From positions 248,001 through 312,000 of the forward strand of contig JAIUOW010000001.1 in NCBI GenBank assembly GCA_020161775.1: DNA of 64,000 nt. The letters are read 5' to 3'. The notes beneath the pieces are model-generated. The model was not told the DNA's origin. It ran no database searches and saw only the letters and a list, made by a program, of their open reading frames with translations. Of the stretch, positions 44,178 to 53,763 are shown piece by piece. Origin of the DNA: Pseudomonadota bacterium. GTDB lineage: Bacteria > Pseudomonadota > Gammaproteobacteria > Burkholderiales > Burkholderiaceae_C. The translations under genes and the position numbers were made by a program. Position 1 is the first letter of the stretch. The number at the start of each line of letters is the position of its first letter.

Positions 44178-46577
44178 ATGCCATCTTCCCCTTCATCCCA
44201 CGAGCCCGGCGCATCCGCGGCTGCCGGCGCACGGCCGGCCTGGCAGGCCTGGGCCTTGCGGATCATGCTCTGGGGCGGTGGCACGTTGCTGGCGGGCGCG
44301 CTGTCGGTGGCCATGTTGCTGGCGGTGGCACTGTCGGTCGCCTACCCCAACCTGCCTGACATCTCCGACCTGTCCGACTACCGGCCCAAGCTGCCGCTGC
44401 GGGTTTTCTCGTCGGACGGCGTGCTGCTGGGTGAATTCGGCGAAGAGCGGCGCAACCTGACACCCATCAAGGACATCCCCAAGGTCATGAAGGATGCCGT
44501 GCTGGCGATCGAGGATGCGCGCTTTTATTCCCATGGCGGCGTGGACTACCTGGGGGTGATCCGGGCGGGCCTGGCCAACGTCGGACGCCTGAAGAGCCAG
44601 GGCGCCTCCACCATCACGATGCAGGTAGCGCGCAATGTGTACCTGTCGTCCGAGAAGACCTACACCCGCAAGATCTATGAAATCCTGCTGACCTTCAAGC
44701 TGGAGCACCTGCTGTCCAAGGACCAGATTCTGGAGATCTACATGAACCAGATCTTCCTGGGCAACCGGGCCTACGGGTTCGCGGCGGCATCGGAGGCGTA
44801 TTTTGGCAAGCCGCTCAAAGACATCAGCATCGCCGAAGCGGCCATGCTGGCCGGCCTGCCCAAGGCGCCGTCTGCCTACAACCCGATCAGCAACCCGCGC
44901 CGCGCGCGTTCGCGCCAGCTCTACATCATCGAGCGCATGGAGGAAAACGGCTTCATTACCGCGGCCCAGGCCGAGGCTGCCAAAAAGGAAGAGCTGGCCG
45001 TGCGCGCAAACGCCGGCAACGTAAAGGTGCACGCCGAATATGTGGCGGAAACCGTGCGCCAGCTGGTGCACGCCCAGTACGGCGACGACGCCTATACCCG
45101 CGGCCTCAATGTCTTCACCACGCTCAAGGCGACCGACCAGGAAGCTGCCTACAAGGCCCTGCGCAAGGGCATCATGGATTACGAGCGCCGTCAGATCTAC
45201 CGCGGGCCCGAGAAGTTCGTGGATCTGCCCGCCGATGCCAAGGAGCAGGAAGATGCCATCGATGACGTACTGAATGACCACCCCGACAACGGTGACGTCA
45301 TGGCTGCCGTGGTGCTGGCGGCTGACCCGAAGAAGATTTCCGCCGTCCGCCAGAACGGCGAGGCGCTGGAGATCACCGGCGATGGCCTGCGCCCGGCCCA
45401 GTCGGGCCTGTCCGACAAGGCGCCGCCCAAGATCAAGATCCGGCGGGGCGCGGTCATCCGGGTCGTCAAGACACCCAAGAACACCTGGGAAATCACGCAG
45501 TTGCCGGAAGTCGAAGGCGCCTTCATCGCGCTGGATCCGCGCGACGGCGCCGTGCGCGCACTGGTAGGCGGCTTTGACTTCAACAAGAACAAGTTCAACC
45601 ACGCCACGCAGGCCTGGCGCCAGCCGGGCTCCAGCTTCAAGCCGTTCATCTATTCAGCCGCACTGGAAAAGGGCTTCACGCCGTCCACCATGGTCAACGA
45701 CGCGCCGCTGTTCTTTGATGCCGGCGTCACCGGCGGGCAGCCCTGGGAGCCCAAGAACTACGACGGCAAGTTCGAAGGCCCGATGCCGCTGCACACTGCG
45801 CTGGCCAAGTCCAAGAACATGGTGTCCATCCGCATCCTGCAGGCCGTGGGCACCCAGAACGCGCAGGAGTGGATCACCCGTTTTGGCTTCGAGGCCGAGA
45901 AGCACCCGCCCTACCTGACCATGGCTTTGGGGGCTGGTTCGGTCACGCCCATGCAGATGGCCACGGCCTATTCGGTCTTCGCCAACGGGGGCTACCGCGT
46001 CAACCCCTGGATCATTACCCGGGTGACCGACCAGAAAGGCAAGGTCCTGGTGGAAAGCCAGCCGCCGTTGCCCAGCGAGACAACGCGCGCCATTGATGCG
46101 CGCAATGCCTTCGTCATGAACCGGCTGTTGCAGGAAGTTGCCCGCTCGGGCACCGCCGCACGTGCCCAGGCAACGCTCAAGCGCCCCGACCTGTATGGCA
46201 AGACCGGTACCACCAACGACGCCATCGACACCTGGTTCGCAGGCTACCAGCCCACGCTGGCGGCGGTGGTATGGATGGGCTATGACACGCCACGGTCCCT
46301 CGGCGACCGTGAAACCGGTGGCGGTGTCAGCCTGCCGGTGTGGATCAACTTCATGGAAGCCGCGCTCAAGGGCGTGCCGGTCTCCGAGCCCGCCGCGCCC
46401 GAAGGCGTGATCAACGTGGGTGGCGAGTGGTACTACGACGAGTACGCCCGCGGCTCGGGCGTGAGCAGTCTTGGCATGGAGGACAAGAGCGCGCCAGGCC
46501 CGGACGGCCAGCCCGCGAAGCAGGCGCTGCCGCCGGCTGACGAGAAGAAAAGCATCCTGGACCTGTTCAGGAACTGA
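44178..46577 (+). CDS. mrcA: Penicillin-binding protein 1A (bifunctional glycosyltransferase/transpeptidase)
   Basis: A class A PBP of 799 residues. After a cytoplasmic tail and one membrane helix (about 27-55), the GT51 domain shows AIEDARFYSHGG with catalytic E112 and STITMQVARN. The transpeptidase has SSFK (S485, K488), SKN (545-547) and KTGT (675-678). An OB-like insert lies between them (about 310-445). It polymerises and cross-links peptidoglycan. Location opposite pilM (mrcA/ponA next to pilMNOPQ) is conserved in proteobacteria. Confidence 0.96.
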   Translation: MPSSPSSHEPGASAAAGARPAWQAWALRIMLWGGGTLLAGALSVAMLLAVALSVAYPNLPDISDLSDYRPKLPLRVFSSDGVLLGEFGEERRNLTPIKDIPKVMKDAVLAIEDARFYSHGGVDYLGVIRAGLANVGRLKSQGASTITMQVARNVYLSSEKTYTRKIYEILLTFKLEHLLSKDQILEIYMNQIFLGNRAYGFAAASEAYFGKPLKDISIAEAAMLAGLPKAPSAYNPISNPRRARSRQLYIIERMEENGFITAAQAEAAKKEELAVRANAGNVKVHAEYVAETVRQLVHAQYGDDAYTRGLNVFTTLKATDQEAAYKALRKGIMDYERRQIYRGPEKFVDLPADAKEQEDAIDDVLNDHPDNGDVMAAVVLAADPKKISAVRQNGEALEITGDGLRPAQSGLSDKAPPKIKIRRGAVIRVVKTPKNTWEITQLPEVEGAFIALDPRDGAVRALVGGFDFNKNKFNHATQAWRQPGSSFKPFIYSAALEKGFTPSTMVNDAPLFFDAGVTGGQPWEPKNYDGKFEGPMPLHTALAKSKNMVSIRILQAVGTQNAQEWITRFGFEAEKHPPYLTMALGAGSVTPMQMATAYSVFANGGYRVNPWIITRVTDQKGKVLVESQPPLPSETTRAIDARNAFVMNRLLQEVARSGTAARAQATLKRPDLYGKTGTTNDAIDTWFAGYQPTLAAVVWMGYDTPRSLGDRETGGGVSLPVWINFMEAALKGVPVSEPAAPEGVINVGGEWYYDEYARGSGVSSLGMEDKSAPGPDGQPAKQALPPADEKKSILDLFRN

Positions 46578-46613
46578 GGCAGGACGTCACGCCAGGTTCG
46601 ATCGGGTGGTGGC

Positions 46614-46943
46614 CTACGCCTCAAAGCGCAGCGGCTCGCCGGCCTGCTGCGTGGCGTACTGCGTCAGATTGGCAAAGAATTCGCCATTGCCCTTGGTGTC
46701 CATCCACTGCGCACCGTCATAACGGTAGTGGAAGCCACCCGCGCGCGCGGCCATCCAGACCTCGTGCAGGGGTTTTTGCAGGTTCACGATGATCTGGCTG
46801 CCATTGCGGAAGGCCAGCGTGATCATGCCGCCGGTGCGCTGGTTGTCGATGTCGGCATCGGATTCGTCGTTGATGCGGTCGCATGCCAGCTCGATGCTGC
46901 GCAACAATGCTTCCGCGCGGTCCATGAACTCGGGGTCGGTCAT
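46614..46943 (-). CDS. cyaY: Frataxin-like iron-sulfur cluster assembly protein CyaY
   Basis: A 109-residue bacterial frataxin, which binds iron and tunes cysteine desulfurase activity. The acidic first helix ([23 protein letters not shown]) and the sheet [43 protein letters not shown] are clear over several stretches. Convergent with mrcA and divergent from the lptM-like gene. Confidence 0.94.
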   Translation of the reverse strand: MTDPEFMDRAEALLRSIELACDRINDESDADIDNQRTGGMITLAFRNGSQIIVNLQKPLHEVWMAARAGGFHYRYDGAQWMDTKGNGEFFANLTQYATQQAGEPLRFEA

Positions 46944-46955
46944 TACAATTTCGCC

Positions 46956-47171
46956 ATGAAGCTTTTCCCGATTCTAGACAGCCCCCGCGCGACCGGACTT
47001 GTCCTTGCACTCTGTGCGGTTGTGTCCGGGGGCTGCGGCCAGAAAGGGGCGCTGTACATGCCCACTGGGCCCGCTGCAGTGAATCGCGCCACCCTGCCCG
47101 AAACACTGCGGCCGGCCGGCACCACCACCGCACCCCAGCCTGCCATTCCCGCCAGCGGCACCGCTCGCTGA
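46956..47171 (+). CDS. lptM: Small lipoprotein, LptM (YifL)-like
   Basis: A 71-residue precursor with a hydrophobic signal and the sequence [13 protein letters not shown]27 would be lipidated, though the lipobox (SGGC) is imperfect. LptM matches this CGxKGPLYxP pattern and assists disulfide-dependent maturation of the LPS translocon LptD. Placement between cyaY and a lysine-pathway gene mirrors cyaY-yifL-dapF in E. coli. No clear ribosome-binding site is seen; the rest of the protein is Pro/Thr/Ala-rich. Confidence 0.78.
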   Translation: MKLFPILDSPRATGLVLALCAVVSGGCGQKGALYMPTGPAAVNRATLPETLRPAGTTTAPQPAIPASGTAR

Positions 47172-47189
47172 AATCGACCATCCCCATTC

Positions 47190-48470
47190 ATGACCTCTGC
47201 CCTGCTTCCTGGCCACCCGCACATTGCGCGGCGCGGCAACGACCTGACCATCGAGGGCGTGGCCCTGAGCGGCCTCGCGCGCGCCCACGGCACCCCGCTT
47301 TTCGTTTACTCCAAGGCTTCCATGCTGGCGGCCCTGGCCGCCTACCAGCGCGGTTTTGCCGGGCGCAAGGCAAAAATCTGCTACGCCATGAAGGCCAACT
47401 CCTCGCTCGCCGTGCTGCAGGTATTCGCACAGGCCGGCTGCGGATTTGACATCGTGTCCGGCGGCGAGCTGGACCGCGTGCTGGCGGCTGGCGGCAAGGC
47501 CGCCGACGTGATTTTTTCCGGCGTGGGCAAGACCCGCGCCGAGATGCAAAAAGCGTTGGACGCTGGCATCGGCTGCTTCAATGTTGAAAGCGAGGCCGAA
47601 CTGGAAGTGCTCAGCCAGGTGGCCAGCGCCGCCGGCAAAACCGCGCCGGTCAGCATCCGCGTCAACCCCAACGTAGACCCCAAGACACATCCCTACATCT
47701 CCACCGGCCTGAAGGGCAACAAGTTCGGCGTGGCGCACGAACGCACGCTCGACACCTACAAACGCGCAGCTGCGCTGCCAGGCCTGAAGGTCGTGGGCAT
47801 TGACTGCCACATCGGCTCGCAGATCACCGACGACACGCCGTACCTGGATGCGATGGACCGCGTGCTGGACCTGGTGGAGGCGATCGAGGCTGCTGGCATA
47901 CCCATCCACCACATCGACTTTGGCGGCGGCCTGGGCATCAATTACAACGGCGATGCGCCCCCGCAGGCTGATGCGCTGTGGGCCAGCCTGTTTGCGCGCC
48001 TGGACGCGCGCGGCTTTGGCGACCGGCAGTTCATGGTCGAGCCCGGCCGCTCGCTGGTGGGCAACGCAGGGGTGTGCCTGAGCGAGGTGCTGTACCTCAA
48101 GCCCGGCGAGCAGAAGAACTTCTGCATCATCGACGCAGCCATGAACGACCTGCCGCGCCCGGCCATGTACCAGGCGTTCCATGCCATCGAGCCAGTCAGC
48201 GCCCGCGATACAGCTCCGGTCGTCACGTATGACGTGGTGGGCCCGGTGTGCGAAAGCGGCGACTGGATCGGACGCGACCGCCCGCTGAACGTGCAGCCGG
48301 GCGACCTGGTAGCGGTGCTGTCCGCAGGCGCCTATTGCATGAGCATGGCCAGCAACTACAACACCCGTGGCCGCGCCGCGGAAGTGCTGGTGGATGGCGA
48401 TCGTGTGCACCTGATCCGCGAACGTGAAACCACTGCCGACCAGATACGCGGCGAAAGGCTGGTCAGCTAG
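47190..48470 (+). CDS. lysA: Diaminopimelate decarboxylase
   Basis: LysA decarboxylates meso-diaminopimelate to lysine. The 426-residue alanine-racemase-fold enzyme has the PLP lysine in CYAMKANSS, the HIGSQI motif, HHIDFGGGLGINY for phosphate binding, EPGRSLVGNAG, and the C-terminal CESGDW catalytic cysteine. It is 18 bases from the lptM-like gene. Its last 8 bases overlap the msrQ 3' end. Confidence 0.96.
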   Translation: MTSALLPGHPHIARRGNDLTIEGVALSGLARAHGTPLFVYSKASMLAALAAYQRGFAGRKAKICYAMKANSSLAVLQVFAQAGCGFDIVSGGELDRVLAAGGKAADVIFSGVGKTRAEMQKALDAGIGCFNVESEAELEVLSQVASAAGKTAPVSIRVNPNVDPKTHPYISTGLKGNKFGVAHERTLDTYKRAAALPGLKVVGIDCHIGSQITDDTPYLDAMDRVLDLVEAIEAAGIPIHHIDFGGGLGINYNGDAPPQADALWASLFARLDARGFGDRQFMVEPGRSLVGNAGVCLSEVLYLKPGEQKNFCIIDAAMNDLPRPAMYQAFHAIEPVSARDTAPVVTYDVVGPVCESGDWIGRDRPLNVQPGDLVAVLSAGAYCMSMASNYNTRGRAAEVLVDGDRVHLIRERETTADQIRGERLVS

Positions 48471-49071
48471 CGGCCGCACGGCTGCGCAAATAGCGCACCA
48501 ACCGCCAGCCCAGCAACACCGCCAGGATGGCGGCATACACCGCGACCTCGACGAAGTCGTTCTTGCCCGAACGCATCCAGAAGAAGTGCAGCACGCCCAG
48601 CGCTGCAATCAGGTACACCAGCCTGTGCAGCGCCTGCCAGCGCTTTGCGCCCAGCGCCTTGATGGCGCGGTTGAAAGAGGTGGCTGCCAGGGGCGTGAGC
48701 AGCACGAACGCCGCGAAGCCCACCAGGATAAATGGGCGCTTGATGATGTCCCTGACGATATCGCCCAGGTCAAAGCCCATGTCAAACCAGCTGTAGCTCA
48801 GCAGGTGCAACACGACGTAGAAATACACAAACAACCCCAGGATGCGGCGAAAGCGCGCCAGCGCAGGCAGCCCCGCCACCACGCGCAGCGGCGTCACGGC
48901 CAGCACGATGCACAGGAAGCGCAACGCCCAGTCGCCCGTGGAACGGATCAGGTATTCGGCAGGGTTGGCGCCCAGGTTGTTGGTGAGGGCGCCGTAAAAA
49001 AACCAGGCAAACGGCAACAGCGCCGCCACGAACACCACTGGCCTGGCCGCAGGATGCAGCAGCAGTTTCAT
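48463..49071 (-). CDS. msrQ: MsrPQ haem b membrane subunit MsrQ
   Basis: A 202-residue membrane protein of the ferric-reductase-like family with about six helices. It passes electrons from the quinone pool to periplasmic MsrP. Family hallmarks are TGDWALRFLCIVLAVTPLR, the RRILGLFVYFYVVLHLLSY block (His ligand) and LGAKRWQALHRLVYLIAALGVLHF (two His). It is 101 bases downstream of msrP. Confidence 0.93.
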   Translation of the reverse strand: MKLLLHPAARPVVFVAALLPFAWFFYGALTNNLGANPAEYLIRSTGDWALRFLCIVLAVTPLRVVAGLPALARFRRILGLFVYFYVVLHLLSYSWFDMGFDLGDIVRDIIKRPFILVGFAAFVLLTPLAATSFNRAIKALGAKRWQALHRLVYLIAALGVLHFFWMRSGKNDFVEVAVYAAILAVLLGWRLVRYLRSRAAAS

Positions 49072-49102
49072 GCGACTTCCCGTCCGGGGCCGCCGCGGAA
49101 CC

Positions 49103-49170
49103 GGCTTCGCCGGGCCGCCAGCGGCGCCCCCTTGAGGGGGAGGCGGCCGAGGGCCGCTTCGGGGGGGAGC
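49103..49170. repeat. GC-rich double-hairpin intergenic repeat
   Basis: Two adjacent hairpins fill most of the msrP-msrQ gap: CCCCC-TTGA-GGGGG (49127-49140) and GCGGCC-GAG-GGCCGC (49143-49157), followed by a G-run. I associate this CCCCTTGAGGGG plus second hairpin layout with an intergenic repeat common in Comamonadaceae genomes; only one clear copy is in this window. Confidence 0.55.
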
Positions 49171-49172
49171 AT

Positions 49173-50174
49173 TTAATAGTTTTTCTTGAGGTCCATGCCC
49201 GCGTACAGTTGCCCCACCTGGGCTTCATAGCCGTTGAACATCAAGGTCTTACGTTTCTTCGCGAACAGGCCGTCTTCACCGATGCGCCGCTCGCTCGCCT
49301 GGCTCCAGCGCGGGTGGTCCACATTGGGGTTCACATTGCTGTAGAAGCCGTATTCCTGCGGCGCGGCCTTGTTCCACGCGGTCCTGGGTTCCTTGTCGGT
49401 AAAGCGGATCTTCACGATGCTCTTGCCGTTCTTGAAGCCGTACTTCCAGGGCACCACCAGGCGCACAGGCGCACCGTTCTGGTTGGGCAGCACCTCGCCA
49501 TACATGCCGAAGGTCAGCAGCGTCAGCGGATGCATGGCCTCGTCCAGGCGCAGGCCTTCCACGTAAGGCCAATCCAGCACGCGAGAGCCCACGAAGGGCA
49601 TGGTCCTGGGATCGGCCTGGGTGATGAACTCCACGTACTTCGCGTTGCCCAGCGGCTCCACTTTCTTGATGAGCTCGCTCATCGAGTAACCCACCCAGGG
49701 GATCACCATGGACCAGCCCTCCACGCAGCGCATGCGGTAGATGCGCTCTTCCTGCGCGCTGAGCTTGAGCAGGTCTTCCAGCGTGTACCTGGCGGGCTTT
49801 TTGACCAGGCCATCGACCTCCACCGTCCAGGGCGAGGTCTTGAGCGTGTGGGCGTTTTTGGCGGGGTCGGCCTTGTCCGTGCCGAATTCGTAGAAGTTGT
49901 TGTAGGTGCTGGCGTCCTTGTAGTCGGTGACTTTTTCCATCACCACGGCGCCAGCCACTGACGATTTGCCACCCGCCAGCGCTGCCAGCTTGCCAGGCCG
50001 CTGGGTTTGCGCCAGCGCCTCGCGCGAGGCCCACCCCGCCAGCGCCGCACCCGCCGCGCCGCCGGCCAGCAGCTTCATCATCTCGCGCCGGCCCGCATAG
50101 GCGCTGCGCGGGGTGATCTCGCTGGAAACCGGGTGGATGAAGCCGTTGTCGCGCGTCCTGATCAGCATGGTCAA
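49173..50174 (-). CDS. msrP: MsrPQ molybdopterin catalytic subunit MsrP
   Basis: A 333-residue periplasmic molybdoenzyme that repairs methionine sulfoxide in envelope proteins. A Tat signal ([20 protein letters not shown]) occupies the N-terminus. The molybdenum-ligating cysteine is in [17 protein letters not shown]. The C-terminal block EERIGEDG-like [18 protein letters not shown] is typical. Export needs the Tat system encoded at 8009-9591. Confidence 0.94.
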   Translation of the reverse strand: MTMLIRTRDNGFIHPVSSEITPRSAYAGRREMMKLLAGGAAGAALAGWASREALAQTQRPGKLAALAGGKSSVAGAVVMEKVTDYKDASTYNNFYEFGTDKADPAKNAHTLKTSPWTVEVDGLVKKPARYTLEDLLKLSAQEERIYRMRCVEGWSMVIPWVGYSMSELIKKVEPLGNAKYVEFITQADPRTMPFVGSRVLDWPYVEGLRLDEAMHPLTLLTFGMYGEVLPNQNGAPVRLVVPWKYGFKNGKSIVKIRFTDKEPRTAWNKAAPQEYGFYSNVNPNVDHPRWSQASERRIGEDGLFAKKRKTLMFNGYEAQVGQLYAGMDLKKNY

Positions 50175-50229
50175 TCCTTGTGATGTCTCGTGTGATGGCC
50201 GTGAGTCACGCCCGGGCAGGCTTTCTTAC

Positions 50230-51543
50230 TTACAGGGTACCGTAGCTGTGCAGCCCCGACAGGAACATGTTCACACCCAGGAAGGCAAAGGTGGTCACCG
50301 CCAGGCCCACCAGCGCCCACCAGGCAGACACGGTGCCGCGCAGGCCCTTCATCAGGCGCATGTGCAGCCAGGCCGCGTAGTTGAGCCAGACGATCAGCGC
50401 CCAGGTTTCCTTGGGGTCCCAGCTCCAGTAGCCGCCCCAGGCCTCGGCAGCCCACAGCGCGCCCAGCACCGTGGCAATGGTGAAGAACGCAAAGCCGACC
50501 GCGATGGACTTGTACATCACGTCGTCCAGCACCTCGAACGACGGCAGGCGCTCGCCAATGCGCCGGCGCGCGGCCAGGATGCCCGCCACGATCAGCGCGG
50601 AGACGCCGAAATACACGATCCAGTAGCTGCTGCCACCGTCCACCTTCTGGCGGAACACGATGGGCTCGAAGCACAGCACCACACCCAGCAGCCACAGCGG
50701 CGCCAGCTTGTACCAGCGCGTCTCGCCCGCCTGCTGCTTGACCAGGTAGGCAAACGCCACCATGGCCGACAGCGCAAAGGTGCCATAGCCGATGAAGTTG
50801 GCCGGCACGTGCAGCTTCATCCACCAGCTCTTGAGGGCCGGCACCAGCGGCTGGATTTCGTGCGCTTCGCGCACTACCGTGTACCAAAGCAGAAAGCCCA
50901 CCGCCGCGCTCACCACCAGCATCACGAACGCGCCCATGGCGCGGGTACGGTACTGGTCTTCAAAGTACAGGTAGAACGCTGCCGTCATCCAGCAGAACAT
51001 CACGAACACTTCGTAGAGGTTGCTTACCGGAATGTGGCCCACGTCGGAGCCGATCAGGTAGCTTTCGTACCAGCGCACCATGGTGCCGATCAGCGCCATG
51101 GTCACGGCCGCCCAGGCCAGGCGCGATCCCAGCAGCTCCATGGTGGCGGTCTGGCTACGTGCGAACATGCCGACCCAATAAAACAGCGTGCTCATGAAGA
51201 ACAGCATGCTCATCCAGAGGATGGCCGACTGGCTGGACAGGAAGTACTTGAGCCAGAACACCTGCTCGGCCCGCGCCAGGCTGCCCTGGTAGGCCCAGAT
51301 GGCCAGCAGCGAGAACGCGGCCACGCCCATCATCAGCACCCGCATCGGCCGCCAGAACCAGCCCAGCCAGATGGCCGACGGAATGGAGCCGATCAGGATG
51401 GCCTTTTCATACACGTCCATGTAGGCCGCATAGCGCGTGAACGCGAACAGGCCGCCGACCACGACCAGCGCGGCAAAGACCCAGTCCAGCGCGCTGCGGC
51501 GGGACATGAAGCTTTCATTCAGTGTGATGGTGGCGGTGTTCAT
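50230..51543 (-). CDS. ccsB: System II cytochrome c biogenesis protein CcsB (ResC/CcsA-like)
   Basis: A 437-residue membrane protein with about eight or more helices and the haem-handling WWD domain: EAWGGYWSWDPKETWALIVW. It moves haem to the outside of the membrane and attaches it to apocytochromes with its partner ResB. The conserved His of the family lies in WLNYAAWLHMRLMKG. It overlaps the resB 3' end by 4 bases. Cytochromes c1 and c4 in this window are expected clients. Confidence 0.92.
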   Translation of the reverse strand: MNTATITLNESFMSRRSALDWVFAALVVVGGLFAFTRYAAYMDVYEKAILIGSIPSAIWLGWFWRPMRVLMMGVAAFSLLAIWAYQGSLARAEQVFWLKYFLSSQSAILWMSMLFFMSTLFYWVGMFARSQTATMELLGSRLAWAAVTMALIGTMVRWYESYLIGSDVGHIPVSNLYEVFVMFCWMTAAFYLYFEDQYRTRAMGAFVMLVVSAAVGFLLWYTVVREAHEIQPLVPALKSWWMKLHVPANFIGYGTFALSAMVAFAYLVKQQAGETRWYKLAPLWLLGVVLCFEPIVFRQKVDGGSSYWIVYFGVSALIVAGILAARRRIGERLPSFEVLDDVMYKSIAVGFAFFTIATVLGALWAAEAWGGYWSWDPKETWALIVWLNYAAWLHMRLMKGLRGTVSAWWALVGLAVTTFAFLGVNMFLSGLHSYGTL

Positions 51544-53660
51544 GGCTGGATCAATTTGGTCTTGAGCATGTCGAATTCACGGTCGGTGTCCATGGTCTGG
51601 CGGTTGCTGGACAGGGCCATGGTGGCCTGGGTGCCCGCGCCCTGGGGCGCCAGCCACACCCACAGGCGGCGCTCACGCACGTAAAGCATCGCAAAAATGC
51701 CCAGGATCAGCAAGGCACAGCCCAGGTAAACAATGTTGCGCCCAGGGGCACGCGCCACCTGGAACACACTGGCCTGCACCTGGGTGAAGTCCTTGAGCTG
51801 GAACGCCATGGGCGCCGGATACAACGGCAGATCGGACAGCGCCAGCACCGCCTGCGTCATGAAGGCCTGGGTCTTCTCGCCGGGCTCCAGCGGCTTCAGG
51901 CCGGCCCGTTCGCGCGACATCTGCGTCAACTCGAACAGCACGCCATTCAGGATACGGATCAGCACCTCACCGGCGCGGGCGCGCTCGGCCTCGGGCACGT
52001 TGGTTTCCATGAAGTCAGATATGGCCTGCAGGCCACCGGTGGTCTTGCCATCGCGGCCCGGCTCGGCGCCGGCAAACAGCGCCACGGCCCGCAACGCCGA
52101 CGCCGACAGCTGGCCGGCCAGCTCGGGCCGCGCGGGGTCGGTTGCGCGCGCGGCGTAGCGGCGCACCGCCTGCTCGCGCAACACCGGGTCCGCCAGGGCC
52201 GCGCTCAGCCGCATGAAGCCCGTCATCTCGCCCTGGTCATCCGCCGGCACACGCAGGTAGCGGAACGACTCAGCCGGCGTGGCGCGCATGCCCAGCAGGA
52301 AGACGGGTGCGCCATCGCCCATGTCCACCGGCAGCATGTAGTTGTGGAATTCATGGGCCTGGCCGGCGGCGTCGCGCAGCTTGTAGGTGATGCTGGGGCC
52401 GACGTTGCGCAGCTCCTTTTTCGTCACGGTCTTGTTGGCCGCGCCCAGGCGCGAATCAATGGATTCGCGCAGATCCACCTTGCGCACGTCCACGCCCTGC
52501 GCCCCATTGCCGGAGAAATTCTCGACGTTGATGATGCGCAGGGCCGTGTATTCCAGCGTCATCTTGTCAGCGCCCGTGCCCTGCCCGCGCGTGAGCTGCG
52601 ACGAGCCGCCGATGGTGCCCTGGATCTCGAAGGCCTTGCTCGCGCCGTTCATGGGCACGGACTTCAGCGTCACGGCCGAGCCGCCGTCGTCAAAGCTGGA
52701 CTGGTAGATCTCGATGCCGCGGTGGCGTGCCGGATGGTTCACCTCCACGCGCGCCGGGATCTTCTCGCCCGTTTCCTTGTCGTGGATCACGATTTCGCTG
52801 GCAAACAGCTTGGGCATGCCGGTGGAATAGTGCTCGACGATGAACTTCTTCAGCTCGATGGCAAAGGGCAATTCCTGCAGCAGGATGCCGTCGGACTGGT
52901 TCAGGATGGCGGTGGACGATTGCGTGCCCTCGGCCACCAGCAGGTTGCCGCGGAAGGTGGGGTTGCGCTCGGACAGGCGGTGCTCGGGCTTGACGTCGGC
53001 GATCAGGCCGCCGCCGTTGTAGGGCGTCTTGCCATTGAACAGCATCTGCGCGCGCACGATCAGGTCACCGTCCAGCAGGCCACCCACGCATACCAGCACG
53101 ATGGCGCTGTGCGCCGCGATGTAGCCGATCTTGTTGGCTGCGCCGGCCTTGGCCGCCACCATCCAGCCGTCGCCCTGGGGCGTGCTGCGCTGCTGCAGCT
53201 TGACCTTCCAGCCCCCGCTGGCCAGGGTGCGGCCAATGCGGTCAGCAGCGGCTTGCGGCGTCTCATCCAGCCCGGCACCAGCGCGATGGTGAAAGGCCTT
53301 CAGGCTCTGGTCGCGGATGTTTTCCTTGTAGGTCTTCAGGTCGGCCAGGATCTTGGGTGTGTTGCGCGCAATGCACAGCGACGTGCTGGTCACCAGAAAG
53401 GCCAGGATCAGCAGGAACCACCAGGCGCTGTACACCGCGTTGAGCTTGACCGCCAGGAACAGTTCGGCCCAGAACGGCCCGAACTGGTTGGCGTAGTTGA
53501 CGGCGGGCTCATGCTGCTTGAGTACCGTGCCGATGATCGACGCAATGCAGATGATGGTCAGCAGCGAAATCGCGAACCGCATGGACGACAGCAGTTCCAC
53601 GGCAGACCGGAGGGCCTGCGAACCGGTCCTGACCTGGAGTCCCTGGGTGGAAGCTGACAT
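51540..53660 (-). CDS. resB: System II cytochrome c biogenesis protein ResB
   Basis: A 706-residue membrane protein of the ResB/Ccs1 family. Three N-terminal membrane helices (about 20-180, including LLSSMRFAISLLTIICIAS and FFLAVKLNAVYSAWWFLLI-like segments), a large periplasmic region and one C-terminal helix (about 640-665) are visible. HPARHRGIEIYQSSFDDGG is a hallmark of the family. It works with CcsB as cytochrome c synthase. Confidence 0.93.
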   Translation of the reverse strand: MSASTQGLQVRTGSQALRSAVELLSSMRFAISLLTIICIASIIGTVLKQHEPAVNYANQFGPFWAELFLAVKLNAVYSAWWFLLILAFLVTSTSLCIARNTPKILADLKTYKENIRDQSLKAFHHRAGAGLDETPQAAADRIGRTLASGGWKVKLQQRSTPQGDGWMVAAKAGAANKIGYIAAHSAIVLVCVGGLLDGDLIVRAQMLFNGKTPYNGGGLIADVKPEHRLSERNPTFRGNLLVAEGTQSSTAILNQSDGILLQELPFAIELKKFIVEHYSTGMPKLFASEIVIHDKETGEKIPARVEVNHPARHRGIEIYQSSFDDGGSAVTLKSVPMNGASKAFEIQGTIGGSSQLTRGQGTGADKMTLEYTALRIINVENFSGNGAQGVDVRKVDLRESIDSRLGAANKTVTKKELRNVGPSITYKLRDAAGQAHEFHNYMLPVDMGDGAPVFLLGMRATPAESFRYLRVPADDQGEMTGFMRLSAALADPVLREQAVRRYAARATDPARPELAGQLSASALRAVALFAGAEPGRDGKTTGGLQAISDFMETNVPEAERARAGEVLIRILNGVLFELTQMSRERAGLKPLEPGEKTQAFMTQAVLALSDLPLYPAPMAFQLKDFTQVQASVFQVARAPGRNIVYLGCALLILGIFAMLYVRERRLWVWLAPQGAGTQATMALSSNRQTMDTDREFDMLKTKLIQP

Positions 53661-53684
53661 CTTGTCTCGTTTGGGCTGGGGAAC

Positions 53685-53717
53685 AAAAAAGGCGGGCCCT
53701 CAAGAGAGGTGCCCGCC
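53685..53717 (-). terminator. Rho-independent terminator after cytochrome c4
   Basis: On the minus strand GGCGGGC (53717-53711) pairs with GCCCGCC (53697-53691), with an inner CCTC/GAGG pairing, and six T follow (53690-53685). It separates the cytochrome c4 gene from resB. Confidence 0.8.
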
Positions 53718-53763
53718 CTGTTTGGTTAGGTTGTTGGCGGTTAGTTCAACGCCAGCGCGTGAA

